Below the pieces are notes generated by a model. The model had not been told where the DNA came from. It saw nothing but the letters and a program-made list of their open reading frames with translations, and ran no database searches. From the NCBI GenBank assembly GCA_035938175.1, contig DASZHD010000008.1, forward strand, positions 124,001-188,000: DNA of 64,000 nt, given 5' to 3'. The position numbers and the translations under genes are program-made. This document shows, one piece after another, positions 7,830 through 15,754 of this stretch; within the stretch, counting starts at the first letter, position 1, and each line of letters opens with the position of its first letter. Origin of the DNA: DASRDE01 sp035938175. Lineage in GTDB: Bacteria; Vulcanimicrobiota; Vulcanimicrobiia; Vulcanimicrobiales; Vulcanimicrobiaceae.

Positions 7830-8996
7830 TTATCTAAAAGCGAGCGGTTCCCCGGAGGCCGCCCGCAAGTCCGCGACCGCTCGCTCGACCACCTGCAGCG
7901 TGCGGTCGACATCTCCCTGCGAGGTGTCGCGGCCCAGCGAAAAGCGCAACACGCCGCGCATCCATTCAACCGGCAATCCGAGCGCGGCAATCACGTGGCT
8001 CGGTTCGATGGCGCCCGACGCACAGGCGCTTCCGGCCGAGACGGCGATGCCGTCCAGGTCTAATCGCAGCAGCAACGCCTCCGAGTCGATTCCCGCAAAA
8101 CTGACATTCGAGATATGCGGAGCTCGCGGCGCACCGCCGCCGTTGATCCGCACCCCCGGAATACGCGCTCGCAGTTCCCGCTCGAATTCGTCGCGCAAGC
8201 TGCCCACACGCCCCGCGGCTTGCGTGCGTTCGTCGAGCGCCAATTCGAGCGCGCACGCCAGTCCGACGATTCCGGCGACGTTTTCCGTTCCGGCGCGGCG
8301 CGCATACTCCTGACTGCCGCCGTGAAGCAGCGGAGCAATCGGCGTTCCTTCGCGCACGAATAAGACGCCGACGCCCTTCGGGCCGTAAAACTTGTGTGCT
8401 GCCAACGACGCCAAATCGACGCCGAGCTCGCGCACGTCCAACGGAAGATATGCGGCCGCCTGCACGGCGTCGGTGTGAAAAAGGACGCCGCGTTCGTGCG
8501 CCGCTGCGGCCATCGGTGCGATTGGCTGCACCGTGCCCAGCTCGTTGTTGACGTACATGATCGAAGCGAGCGCGGCACCGTCCAACGCCGCTTCGAATTG
8601 CCGGCGATCGACAAGCCCGTCGCCGTCGACGCCGAGTAGGCAAACGCCGCACCCCTCTTCGCGTAATGCGTCGAGTGCGTGCAAAACGGCATGGTGCTCG
8701 ATTGCATCCGAAACGAGGCGGCACGGCTTGCCAAGGGCGCGCGCAACGCCGATCAGCGCCAGATTATCGGCCTCCGATCCGCCGCCGGTAAAGACGATCT
8801 CTTTGGGTTTTGCACCTAAACAGCGCGCGACGCGTTCGCGCGCGTCGTCGAGCGCCGTGCGCGCCAGCCGCCCCTCCGCGTGCACCGAACTCGGGTTGTG
8901 TCCGTACGTTGTGAAGTACGGTAACATGGCATCCACGACTTCGGGGCGCACCGGCGTCGTGGCGGCATGGTCTAAATAGATTCTCGTTTCCGTCAC
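7830..8996 (-). CDS. cysteine desulfurase, NifS/IscS family
   Basis: PLP enzyme that takes sulfur from cysteine for Fe-S clusters or tRNA thiolation; 388 residues. It begins IYLDHAATTPVRPEV, has the PLP lysine in AAHKFYGPKGVG and the persulfide cysteine in SAGSACASGAIEP. I place the start at GTG 8996, where the family N-terminus begins; the frame is open to 9050 but that extension (QWSFARTHDKYALWELP) is not family-like. It follows rarA by about 90 bases. In Bacillus the rarA and nifS-type (yrvN, yrvO) genes are also near neighbours. No IscU or MnmA gene is adjacent, so the sulfur acceptor is not known. Confidence 0.94.
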   Translation of the reverse strand: MTETRIYLDHAATTPVRPEVVDAMLPYFTTYGHNPSSVHAEGRLARTALDDARERVARCLGAKPKEIVFTGGGSEADNLALIGVARALGKPCRLVSDAIEHHAVLHALDALREEGCGVCLLGVDGDGLVDRRQFEAALDGAALASIMYVNNELGTVQPIAPMAAAAHERGVLFHTDAVQAAAYLPLDVRELGVDLASLAAHKFYGPKGVGVLFVREGTPIAPLLHGGSQEYARRAGTENVAGIVGLACALELALDERTQAAGRVGSLRDEFERELRARIPGVRINGGGAPRAPHISNVSFAGIDSEALLLRLDLDGIAVSAGSACASGAIEPSHVIAALGLPVEWMRGVLRFSLGRDTSQGDVDRTLQVVERAVADLRAASGEPLAFR

Positions 8997-9076
8997 AGGC
9001 AGTTCCCAGAGTGCGTATTTATCATGGGTTCGTGCGAAGCTCCATTGCACAAACTCCGAGAAGTAGCAACGGTTGG

Positions 9077-9109
9077 GGCGGTCCGAGTCATTCGGACCGC
9101 CTCTTTTTT
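9077..9109 (+). terminator. intrinsic terminator pointing to the plus strand
   Basis: A perfect 10-bp stem GGCGGTCCGA / TCGGACCGCC with a 5-base loop, followed on the plus strand by TC and six T. It lies in the junction between two minus-strand genes and its right arm forms the last codons and stop of rarA. On the minus strand the stem is followed by CCAACC, so it is not the rarA terminator. It implies a plus-strand transcript arising within or upstream of the cysteine desulfurase start region. Confidence 0.75.
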
Positions 9110-10425
9110 ATCCAATCGACCAGCCGCTGTTCTTCACCTTGAGATCCGGGGTCGTAATACGCTCGCCCCGCTAAATTCGACGGCAAGTACGCTTGCAGCC
9201 GCTCAGCGGGCGGTACTTCGCCGGTTTGACCGCGATACGATTCCTCCGCATGCGCGTACCGGTAATCGCGGCCGTACCCGAGATTCTTCATGAGTCCCGT
9301 CGGGGCGTTGCGAAGGTGAAGCGGAACGGGTTCGTTGCGCGTTCCCTCCACGTCCGACATTGCGGCACCATACGCGCGGCCGACGCTATTGCTCTTCGGC
9401 GCCGTAGCCAAATACAACGTGGCGTGCGCGAGCGGATAAAAACCTTCCGGCATTCCGACGAAGTGAACCGCTTGCTGCGCCGCGACTGCAACCGAAAGCG
9501 CGCGCGAGTCCGCTAAACCGACGTCTTCGGAAGCCAAAATAACCAGACGGCGTACGATGAACAGCGGGTCCTCTCCGGCGTCGACCATTCGCGCGAGCCA
9601 GTACACCGCCGCGTCCGGATCGCTGCCGCGAATACTTTTGATGAATGCGCTGATGACGTCGTAATGCTGGTCGCCGCCCTTATCGTACGATACGGCGCGC
9701 CGCTGCATTGCGTCCGCGACGAGCTGCGCGGTGATCGTTCGCGCACCGTCCGTCTGCGCGGCAGCGCTCGCTGCAAACTCGAGCGTCCCCAGCGCGCTTC
9801 GCGCATCGCCGTTCGAGAGCGTGATGAGCGCGTTTCGCGCATCGGGTTCGAGCGTAACGTTCATTCGTCCTAAACCGCGCTCGTCGTCGTGCAGGGCACG
9901 ATCGACGATCGTCCCCACGTCCTCGTCCGTAAGCGCCTTCAGCACGAAAACGCGCGCGCGGGATAGCAAAGCGGAATTCACTTCAAACGACGGGTTTTCG
10001 GTGGTCGCGCCAATCAGCGTCACGGTTCCGTTTTCAACGTAAGGCAATACTGCGTCTTGCTGCGCTTTGTTGAAGCGGTGGATCTCGTCGATGAACAATA
10101 CGGTGCGTTTACCGAGAGCGCGCCGGTGCTGCGCCTCCGCAACGATCTTCCGCAAGTCGGCGACGCCCGCGCTTACGGCTGAAATAGAAGCGAAATGCGC
10201 GCCGGTCATGCGCGCGATGATTTCCGCCAGCGTCGTCTTACCCGTACCCGGCGGGCCCCAGAAAATCAGCGACGGAACGGAATCGCTTTCGATAGCCCGG
10301 CGCAGCGCGTGGCCGGGGCCGACGATATGCTGCTGGCCGACGAATTCGTCCAACGTGCGCGGACGCATACGCGCGGCCAGCGGCGCAGCGGTTTGGGAAG
10401 CGGATTCGAAGAGGCTCGGCTCCAT
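9088..10425 (-). CDS. rarA: replication-associated recombination protein A (AAA+ ATPase)
   Basis: A 445-residue MgsA/RarA/WRNIP1-family ATPase acting at stalled replication forks. Walker A is GPPGTGKTTLAEI near residue 58, Walker B is LFIDEIHRFNKAQQDA. The sensor, the clamp-loader-like middle and the tetramerisation domain with GMPEGFYPLAHATLYLA are all present and length is normal. It starts ATG at 10425, 2 bases after the stop of an OstA-like gene. Its final codons overlap a plus-strand terminator stem. Confidence 0.96.
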   Translation of the reverse strand: MEPSLFESASQTAAPLAARMRPRTLDEFVGQQHIVGPGHALRRAIESDSVPSLIFWGPPGTGKTTLAEIIARMTGAHFASISAVSAGVADLRKIVAEAQHRRALGKRTVLFIDEIHRFNKAQQDAVLPYVENGTVTLIGATTENPSFEVNSALLSRARVFVLKALTDEDVGTIVDRALHDDERGLGRMNVTLEPDARNALITLSNGDARSALGTLEFAASAAAQTDGARTITAQLVADAMQRRAVSYDKGGDQHYDVISAFIKSIRGSDPDAAVYWLARMVDAGEDPLFIVRRLVILASEDVGLADSRALSVAVAAQQAVHFVGMPEGFYPLAHATLYLATAPKSNSVGRAYGAAMSDVEGTRNEPVPLHLRNAPTGLMKNLGYGRDYRYAHAEESYRGQTGEVPPAERLQAYLPSNLAGRAYYDPGSQGEEQRLVDWIKKRRSE

Positions 10426-10427
10426 CG

Positions 10428-11081
10428 TTACGGGATCTTGGGTTTTTTCAACGTGATCGGTTTCGGCGTTGCAATGGACGGGCTGGGGCCCGGCATCGTA
10501 ATCGTTACGTTGGTGTCGGCCTGTCCCAACCCGGTAAGGGTGTTGTATGTCGCGTGATCCGAATCGATCGTGCGATCGCCCTGCACCACGTGCACCTTTC
10601 CGCGCAAGTCGAGCTCGTGCGTCGCGTCGTTCAAATGCGCGGTGTCGGCATCGGCGATGGAATCGGCTTGTTCGTAATGCACGTGGCCCGCTGCATCGTA
10701 TGTGTGGTTTTGGTCATCGACGTGCAATTCATCGGCCGTAAGCGTTGCCGGGCCGCGCGTCTGAACGTTGGTCGCGCTGTGAAGTCCCAAGGTTCCGCCG
10801 ACGTCGTGCACCGTCACGTGACCGAATAGCGACGCCCGTTTCTGTTTGTAGTTTCCCGCCGCGCGATCGGCGTCGACGGTCGAACCATCCCCCCGCAGCA
10901 ACAGCACGTGATTCGGCGCGGAAAACCGACCGCTCAACATGTTGGCGTTCATCTGCGAGGTCTTCATGTTCCATACGGGTTGCTGCGCCGGCGCCGGAGA
11001 CGGCGTCTTTGTAACCGGCGGCACTGCTTTGGGCAGCGCGGCTGCGACCAACACCGTACATACCAGCAGGGAGCGGATCAT
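10428..11081 (-). CDS. OstA/LptA-like periplasmic protein
   Basis: A 217-residue protein with an N-terminal signal-type segment (LLVCTVLVAAALPKAV), a Pro-rich linker, and then repeated short beta-strand units (GHVTVHDVGGTLGLHSATNV; LRGKVHVVQGDRTIDSDHA). The pattern of paired D-x-A/Asp-His strands is that of the OstA/LptA beta-jellyroll that carries lipopolysaccharide across the periplasm. Its ATG overlaps the stop of a second OstA-like gene by 4 bases. Assignment is by fold-like repeats, so its place as LptA or as the soluble part of LptC is open. Confidence 0.75.
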   Translation of the reverse strand: MIRSLLVCTVLVAAALPKAVPPVTKTPSPAPAQQPVWNMKTSQMNANMLSGRFSAPNHVLLLRGDGSTVDADRAAGNYKQKRASLFGHVTVHDVGGTLGLHSATNVQTRGPATLTADELHVDDQNHTYDAAGHVHYEQADSIADADTAHLNDATHELDLRGKVHVVQGDRTIDSDHATYNTLTGLGQADTNVTITMPGPSPSIATPKPITLKKPKIP

Positions 11082-11641
11082 TGCGTCAGCTGCACGTTGT
11101 CGTAGAGATGGATTTCATGCGTGACGCCGTCCATAACGGCGCGCCCGGCATGCACTTCGCTGCCGCCCTGCTTGAAATAGACGTTTCCGGTGGCGACGTA
11201 CTGTTTCGTCGTGCCTTGGATATTCAAGACGTCGCACGTTAGCGTCGCCGGCGACCGCGAACCGCCGGCTTCACCGGCGAAGTTGGTGAGCACGCCGTTC
11301 GTATCGTGCAGCACGACGTGGCCCGTGAGCGTGGCCTGATGCGCTTTGAAGTTTCCGTTGGCGCGATCGGCAGAGATGTCGCTTCCGGTTCTTGTCAGCG
11401 TAATGTGACCCGGCGCGTTAAAAACGCCGGTCTGCCAATTCGTGTCGAGCTGGTTGGTTTGCACGTGCCAGTCCTGAAACGAGAAGCCGGCGCCCGGTTT
11501 CGGCGCGGATGCGTTCGAAACGGGTGCCGATGCCCGCGGCGCCGGTTTCGACGCTGATGCGGATGGCTTCGGGGCGGACGACGGCGTGGGCGCAGCGAGC
11601 GCGGCTGCCAGCGCCAGAATCACTGGGAACGGCAGGTTCAT
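11078..11641 (-). CDS. OstA/LptA-like periplasmic protein, second copy
   Basis: A 187-residue protein with a signal peptide (LPFPVILALAAALAAPTP), a Ser/Ala/Pro/Lys-rich linker of about 45 residues, and an OstA-like repeat domain (APGHITLTRTGSDISADRAN; GNVYFKQGGSEVHAGRA). The start is set at ATG 11641, which overlaps the stop of tsaC as ATGA; the much longer open frame upstream is antisense-like and basic. It is a diverged paralogue of the following gene, arranged in tandem. Two small OstA proteins side by side could form a bridge or hetero-oligomer; that is inference. Confidence 0.75.
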   Translation of the reverse strand: MNLPFPVILALAAALAAPTPSSAPKPSASASKPAPRASAPVSNASAPKPGAGFSFQDWHVQTNQLDTNWQTGVFNAPGHITLTRTGSDISADRANGNFKAHQATLTGHVVLHDTNGVLTNFAGEAGGSRSPATLTCDVLNIQGTTKQYVATGNVYFKQGGSEVHAGRAVMDGVTHEIHLYDNVQLTQ

Positions 11642-12300
11642 GTCCTCTTTCGAATCGACCAATCGTGACGGCCGACGGTACCGAGCAGCTCGGTTAGCCG
11701 CTCTACCGAGAGAACCCCTTCGCGCAACACGACGGCTTGGCGTCCCGTCATATCGATCACGGTGGAATCCTTCTGATACCGCGTCGGACCGTTCTCGACG
11801 AGCAGATCTGCGGGCGGTAGATTTTCCCAATCCCCCGCGCCGTAATAGGCGCGTTCGCCGCTCGTGTTCGCGCTGGTGGCCGCCAGGGGGCCGCAGCGCT
11901 CCAGAATGGTCGAGCACAAGGGGTCGTCTGGTACTCGGAAGCCGAGCGTCGTCAGTCCGGAAGTCACGTCTGTACTTATGAACGTAGGTTTAGGGATGAT
12001 TATCGTCACGGGACCCGGCATCAGGCGCCGGGCGGCGACGACGACCTCCCGGTAATCCCGCGCGTACTCCACGAACTCGCGCACGGTGGCCAGATGAAGC
12101 GAGAGGGGTTTATGCTGCGGCCGTTCTTTCGCGCCGTAGATGCGCGAAACAGCATCGCTGTTGAACGGATCGCAGCCGATGCCGTACACCGTGTCCGTCG
12201 GGAAAATCACGGTGCCTCCGCCGAAGACGACTTGCGCGACTTCTTCGCAAACGCGCGCCGGCGTCTCGTTGCGCGCGTCGATGACGTTTGCGACTTGCAT
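11638..12300 (-). CDS. tsaC: threonylcarbamoyl-AMP synthase (TsaC/YwlC/Sua5 N-domain)
   Basis: A 220-residue YrdC-fold enzyme that makes threonylcarbamoyl-AMP for t6A37 tRNA modification. It has GTVIFPTDTVYGIGCDPFN, the KPLSLHL substrate motif and TSANTSGERA. It lacks the extra C-terminal domain of long Sua5 proteins, as in YwlC or TsaC. ATG start at 12300, 56 bases after the mreB stop. In Bacillus ywlC lies in the same neighbourhood as rpiB, glyA and upp, which is part of the conserved order seen here. Confidence 0.93.
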   Translation of the reverse strand: MQVANVIDARNETPARVCEEVAQVVFGGGTVIFPTDTVYGIGCDPFNSDAVSRIYGAKERPQHKPLSLHLATVREFVEYARDYREVVVAARRLMPGPVTIIIPKPTFISTDVTSGLTTLGFRVPDDPLCSTILERCGPLAATSANTSGERAYYGAGDWENLPPADLLVENGPTRYQKDSTVIDMTGRQAVVLREGVLSVERLTELLGTVGRHDWSIRKRT

Positions 12301-12356
12301 TTACGGTGAGTATTGAATCATGAGCGCGGCCGCCCCGCAACGCGCAGCACGAACGC

Positions 12357-13337
12357 TTAGATCCGAACGCGCATTCCCGTGCCGAGCGCAACGCAGGAAA
12401 GCGGATCGTCGGCGATGATTACGGGAATTCCGCAGACTTCGGCCAGCAGTTTGTCGAGGCCGCGCAGCAATGCGCCGCCGCCGGTGAGAATGACGCCGCG
12501 ATCGATGATGTCCGCGGCCAGTTCCGGCGGCGTCTTTTCCAAAACCGCTTTTACGGCTTCTACGATCGCGCCGACCGGTTCCGAGAGCGCTTCTCGAATC
12601 TCTTCGCTCGTGATCTTCACCGTCTTCGGAAGGCCGTTGATCAGGTCGCGTCCGCGGATTTCCATCGCCAGTTCGGACTCCAAGCGGTACGCCGAACCGA
12701 TCTTGATTTTGATTTCTTCCGCAGTGCGCTCGCCGATCATCAGGTTATAGACGCGGCGGATGTAGCGGATGATCGCGTCGTCGAGCTTGTTGCCGGCTAC
12801 GCGCAGCGACTGCGAAACGACGATACCGCCGAGCGAAATCACCGCGACGTCCGTCGTGCCGCCGCCGATGTCGACGACCATGCTGCCGGAGGGTCCGTCG
12901 ATCGGCAAACCCGCGCCGATTGCGGCGGCCATCGGCTCTTCGATGATCTCCACGTGCTTGGCGCCCGCGAGTTTGGCGGCGTCTTTGACCGCGCGCTCTT
13001 CGACGCTGGTAATTTCGGCGGGCACGCAAATCACGACGTTGGGCTTCGGTTTGAACAGCGAAGAAAGCCAGGAGCGGTCGCGCATGACTTTCTTGATGAA
13101 GTAGCTGAGCATGGCTTCGGTTACTTCGAAATCCGCGATCACGCCGTCGCGAAGCGGGCGGATAGCCTGAATATGCGCGGGCGTCTTGCCGAGCATCTGC
13201 CGCGCTTCCTCGCCGACGGCAAGCGTCTTGCCGTTGTTCATGTCCTTGGCAACCACGGACGGCTCGCGCAGCACGATGCCCTTGCCTTTGACGTGCACCA
13301 GCACGTTGGCCGTCCCCAAGTCTATCCCGATGTCCAA
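12357..13337 (-). CDS. mreB: rod-shape-determining actin homologue MreB/Mbl
   Basis: A 326-residue bacterial actin that organises lateral wall synthesis. Nucleotide-binding motifs are phosphate 1 (IGIDLGTANVLV), phosphate 2 (MVVDIGGGTTDVAVISLGG) and the adenosine motif (GVILTGGGALLRGLD). It starts at TTG 13337, which is supported by AGGAG 6 bases upstream. MreC and MreD are not adjacent; instead it follows murA, as mbl does near murAA in Bacillus. The N-terminus is a few residues shorter than usual MreB, lacking most of the amphipathic membrane-binding helix. Confidence 0.96.
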   Translation of the reverse strand: MDIGIDLGTANVLVHVKGKGIVLREPSVVAKDMNNGKTLAVGEEARQMLGKTPAHIQAIRPLRDGVIADFEVTEAMLSYFIKKVMRDRSWLSSLFKPKPNVVICVPAEITSVEERAVKDAAKLAGAKHVEIIEEPMAAAIGAGLPIDGPSGSMVVDIGGGTTDVAVISLGGIVVSQSLRVAGNKLDDAIIRYIRRVYNLMIGERTAEEIKIKIGSAYRLESELAMEIRGRDLINGLPKTVKITSEEIREALSEPVGAIVEAVKAVLEKTPPELAADIIDRGVILTGGGALLRGLDKLLAEVCGIPVIIADDPLSCVALGTGMRVRI

Positions 13338-13343
13338 AATACG

Positions 13344-13348
13344 CTCCT
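13344..13348 (-). promoter_or_regulatory. ribosome binding site deciding the mreB TTG start
   Basis: AGGAG on the minus strand, 6 bases before the TTG at 13337. No ATG or GTG with a comparable site lies nearby, so the TTG is the likely start. Confidence 0.7.
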
Positions 13349-13356
13349 ATAGGTCT

Positions 13357-14724
13357 TTATTCAGCGGCAGGCCGCGCCCGCGTCGTAGGATACGCGCTCG
13401 TCTCGAAAACTCCGTTGGGCTCAACGAGCGGCGTGATGCCGCTGGCGCGCTGCACTTGGCCGCCCAAGGTTGAAAGCATTTCTTCCAAGCGCTCGTGCCC
13501 GCGGTCGATGTATTCGAGTCCGATGATCTCCGTCTCGCCCTGCGCGGCAAGACCGGCAACCACAAGCGCGGCACCGGCGCGAATGTCGGGCGCTTCCACG
13601 GGCGCTCCGGAGAGCGGCGCACCGCCTTTGACGACCGCCGTGTTACTTTCCATCGACACGCGCACGTCCGCGCCCATGCGCGCCAATTCGTTCACGTACG
13701 AGAATCGCGCGTTGAAGATCGATTCTTCCACGATGCTGGTGCCCGGCGCAGTGCACAAAAACGAAACCATCTGCGGCTGCAGGTCCGTCGGAAAACCGGG
13801 AAACGGCGCCGTGAGAATTTCCGTACCGCCTTTGACGCGTCCGGCTTCTACCCGAATCCAATCCGGTCCCGAGCTCAACACGGCGCCGCACTCTTGCAGC
13901 TTGAGCACGAGCGCGTGCAAGTGATCGGGAATGCACCGCGTTACCGTCACGTCGCCGCGCGTCGCGGCACCGCAGACCAGCAGCGTTCCCGCAACGATGC
14001 GATCCGGAATGATCTCGTATTCGACTCCGTGCAGCTCGGCGACGCCCTCGATGACGATCGTGTCGGATCCGGCACCGCGAATCTTGGCGCCCATTGCGAT
14101 CAAGAAGTTCGCGAGATCGACGACCTCGGGTTCCATCGCGACATTCCGCAGTGTCGTCGTGCCGTCGGCAAGAACCGCGGCCAGCATCGCGTTCTTCGTT
14201 GCGCCGACGCTCGGCATGCGAAATTCGATGTCCGCGCCCTGCATGCGCTTCTTCTTTGACGTAGCGATCAGATAGCCGTGCGCGTTTTTCACGTCGCATC
14301 CCAACGCTACGAAAGCCTGCTCGTGCATGTCCGTTGCGCGCGTCCCTAAAATGCATCCGCCCGGAAGCGGGACTTCGGCGCGCCCGAAGCGCCCCAGCAA
14401 CGGTCCCACGATGTCGAAGCTCGCGTTGAGCTTGCGCACCAGCGTATACGGCGCGCGGTGTGAGGCGACGTTGCTGGCATCGATCGTCACCGTACCGTTA
14501 CCCTCGTGACGCAGACGCGCGCCGAGCGCTTCGAGCAGCGACCACATCACGGAGACGTCGGTGATGCGCGGCACGTGGTGCAGCGTCACTTTTCCCTTGG
14601 CCAGCAGCGTCGCCGCCATGATCGGCAGCGCGGCGTTTTTGGCGCCTTGCGTTTGCACGGAGCCTTCAAGCGCGGCGCCGCCGCGCACGCGCAGCGTCGT
14701 TTCCAAACGGTCGAGTGTGGTCAC
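13357..14724 (-). CDS. murA: UDP-N-acetylglucosamine 1-carboxyvinyltransferase
   Basis: First committed enzyme of peptidoglycan synthesis; 455 residues from GTG 14724. That GTG overlaps the TGA of the gene upstream, and the family N-terminus (TTLRVRGGAALEGSVQTQG, then AKNAALPIMAA) follows. The catalytic cysteine is in PLPGGCILGTRATDMH, so fosfomycin sensitivity at this residue is expected (Cys rather than Asp). The frame is open to 14844 but the extra basic stretch is not family-like. The location after the atp operon matches murAA in Bacillus. Confidence 0.96.
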   Translation of the reverse strand: MTTLDRLETTLRVRGGAALEGSVQTQGAKNAALPIMAATLLAKGKVTLHHVPRITDVSVMWSLLEALGARLRHEGNGTVTIDASNVASHRAPYTLVRKLNASFDIVGPLLGRFGRAEVPLPGGCILGTRATDMHEQAFVALGCDVKNAHGYLIATSKKKRMQGADIEFRMPSVGATKNAMLAAVLADGTTTLRNVAMEPEVVDLANFLIAMGAKIRGAGSDTIVIEGVAELHGVEYEIIPDRIVAGTLLVCGAATRGDVTVTRCIPDHLHALVLKLQECGAVLSSGPDWIRVEAGRVKGGTEILTAPFPGFPTDLQPQMVSFLCTAPGTSIVEESIFNARFSYVNELARMGADVRVSMESNTAVVKGGAPLSGAPVEAPDIRAGAALVVAGLAAQGETEIIGLEYIDRGHERLEEMLSTLGGQVQRASGITPLVEPNGVFETSAYPTTRARPAAE

Positions 14725-15311
14725 AGTGCCGTCCCGAGCGCGTCGAGCGGTTCGCACGCCAGCACGTGCGTGTCGTAGGGGCCGCCGTGCAACTCGAGCT
14801 GCGTCTTTCCTTGCGGCGTAGAACGAACGAAGACGCGGCTCCACTCGTTGGAACCGATTTCCACAATCTCGCCGTTTTCGTTATGGAGCATTCCGGCGAA
14901 ACGCCGCGCGCCCGGATCGGCGATGCGGATCCGGCCGTCGGAAAACAACGCGACGAGGACTTCCACTTGATCGTCGCTGGCGCGAAAGAATTGCGCGTCT
15001 GCGTCTGCCGACTCGTGCAAGAAATCGAATGCGTCGGACGGGCTCTCGACGGAGTACGGATGGGGCAGCGGCTCGGTTTGCACGACTTCTCCGGTAGTCA
15101 CTTCGGGCACACGATCTTCCGGCGGGCGGACGGGTTCACGCGTCTCGCCGATAATTTCCGTCTGTCGATCTTCGCTCGGCGGCTGTTCGAGACGCTCGTC
15201 TGTCTGCGGCGCAGGGGGCGATGCCGGCCGCATCGCGCGCGAAACAAGCGCCAGAACGCCGAGCTCCAGCGCCTTTTCAGCCAGCACGCTCCAGCCGGTC
15301 GGTCGAGGCAC
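14721..15311 (-). CDS. hypothetical protein with acidic Pro-rich linker
   Basis: A 196-residue protein with no homologue I recognise. Residues about 1-30 form a hydrophobic/amphipathic segment (LAEKALELGVLALVSRAMRP), 30-90 a Pro/Glu-rich disordered linker, and 95-196 a compact acidic domain (VEVLVALFSDGRIRIADPG; VRSTPQGKTQLELHGGPY). It lies between atpC (23-base gap) and murA (4-base overlap), so it is surely part of the operon. It occupies the position of ywmA/ywmB in Bacillus but I see no clear similarity. Start GTG at 15311. Confidence 0.7.
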   Translation of the reverse strand: MPRPTGWSVLAEKALELGVLALVSRAMRPASPPAPQTDERLEQPPSEDRQTEIIGETREPVRPPEDRVPEVTTGEVVQTEPLPHPYSVESPSDAFDFLHESADADAQFFRASDDQVEVLVALFSDGRIRIADPGARRFAGMLHNENGEIVEIGSNEWSRVFVRSTPQGKTQLELHGGPYDTHVLACEPLDALGTAL

Positions 15312-15334
15312 GGTGGGGCTAGTTCGCCGGAACG

Positions 15335-15751
15335 TTAATGGTGTCCGGTCAAGCGCAGCTTGGCGTTTGCAAAGTCGATGATCGTCTGTTCGCGCGCGAA
15401 CGCTTGCGGCTCCGTGGCATTCTTTTGCCGGTCAATCGCCTCGGCCAATTGCGCGCGGGCCGCGGCGACATCGACCTCGTCAAAGCTCAGCGCATCGTCC
15501 ACCAGCACCGTCACGGCATCCGGCAGCGCCTGAAGGAAGCCTTCGCCGGTTGCCAGCTCCAGCCGCCGCGCTGCGCCGCCTTCGACGATGTTCGCGCGAA
15601 GCACACCCGGCTTGAGCGCAGCCAGAAACGGCGCGTGGTGCGCCAGAATGCCTTCCTCGCCTTCAGTAGTCGTCGCGATAACGAGCTCGGCGTCGCCCTC
15701 GAAAACGAGCTTCAACGGCGTGATGAGCTTGAACGGAATCGTTGCCGCCAC
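15335..15751 (-). CDS. atpC: F1Fo ATP synthase epsilon subunit
   Basis: A 138-residue protein: N-terminal beta-sandwich (FKLITPLKLVFEGDAELVIA; EEGILAHHAPFLAALKPGVL) and a C-terminal two-helix segment that in this family can inhibit ATP hydrolysis. It is the last ATP synthase gene, starting 3 bases after atpD. Its location in the central stalk and its coupling role follow from the family. Confidence 0.95.
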   Translation of the reverse strand: MAATIPFKLITPLKLVFEGDAELVIATTTEGEEGILAHHAPFLAALKPGVLRANIVEGGAARRLELATGEGFLQALPDAVTVLVDDALSFDEVDVAAARAQLAEAIDRQKNATEPQAFAREQTIIDFANAKLRLTGHH

Positions 15752-15754
15752 GGG

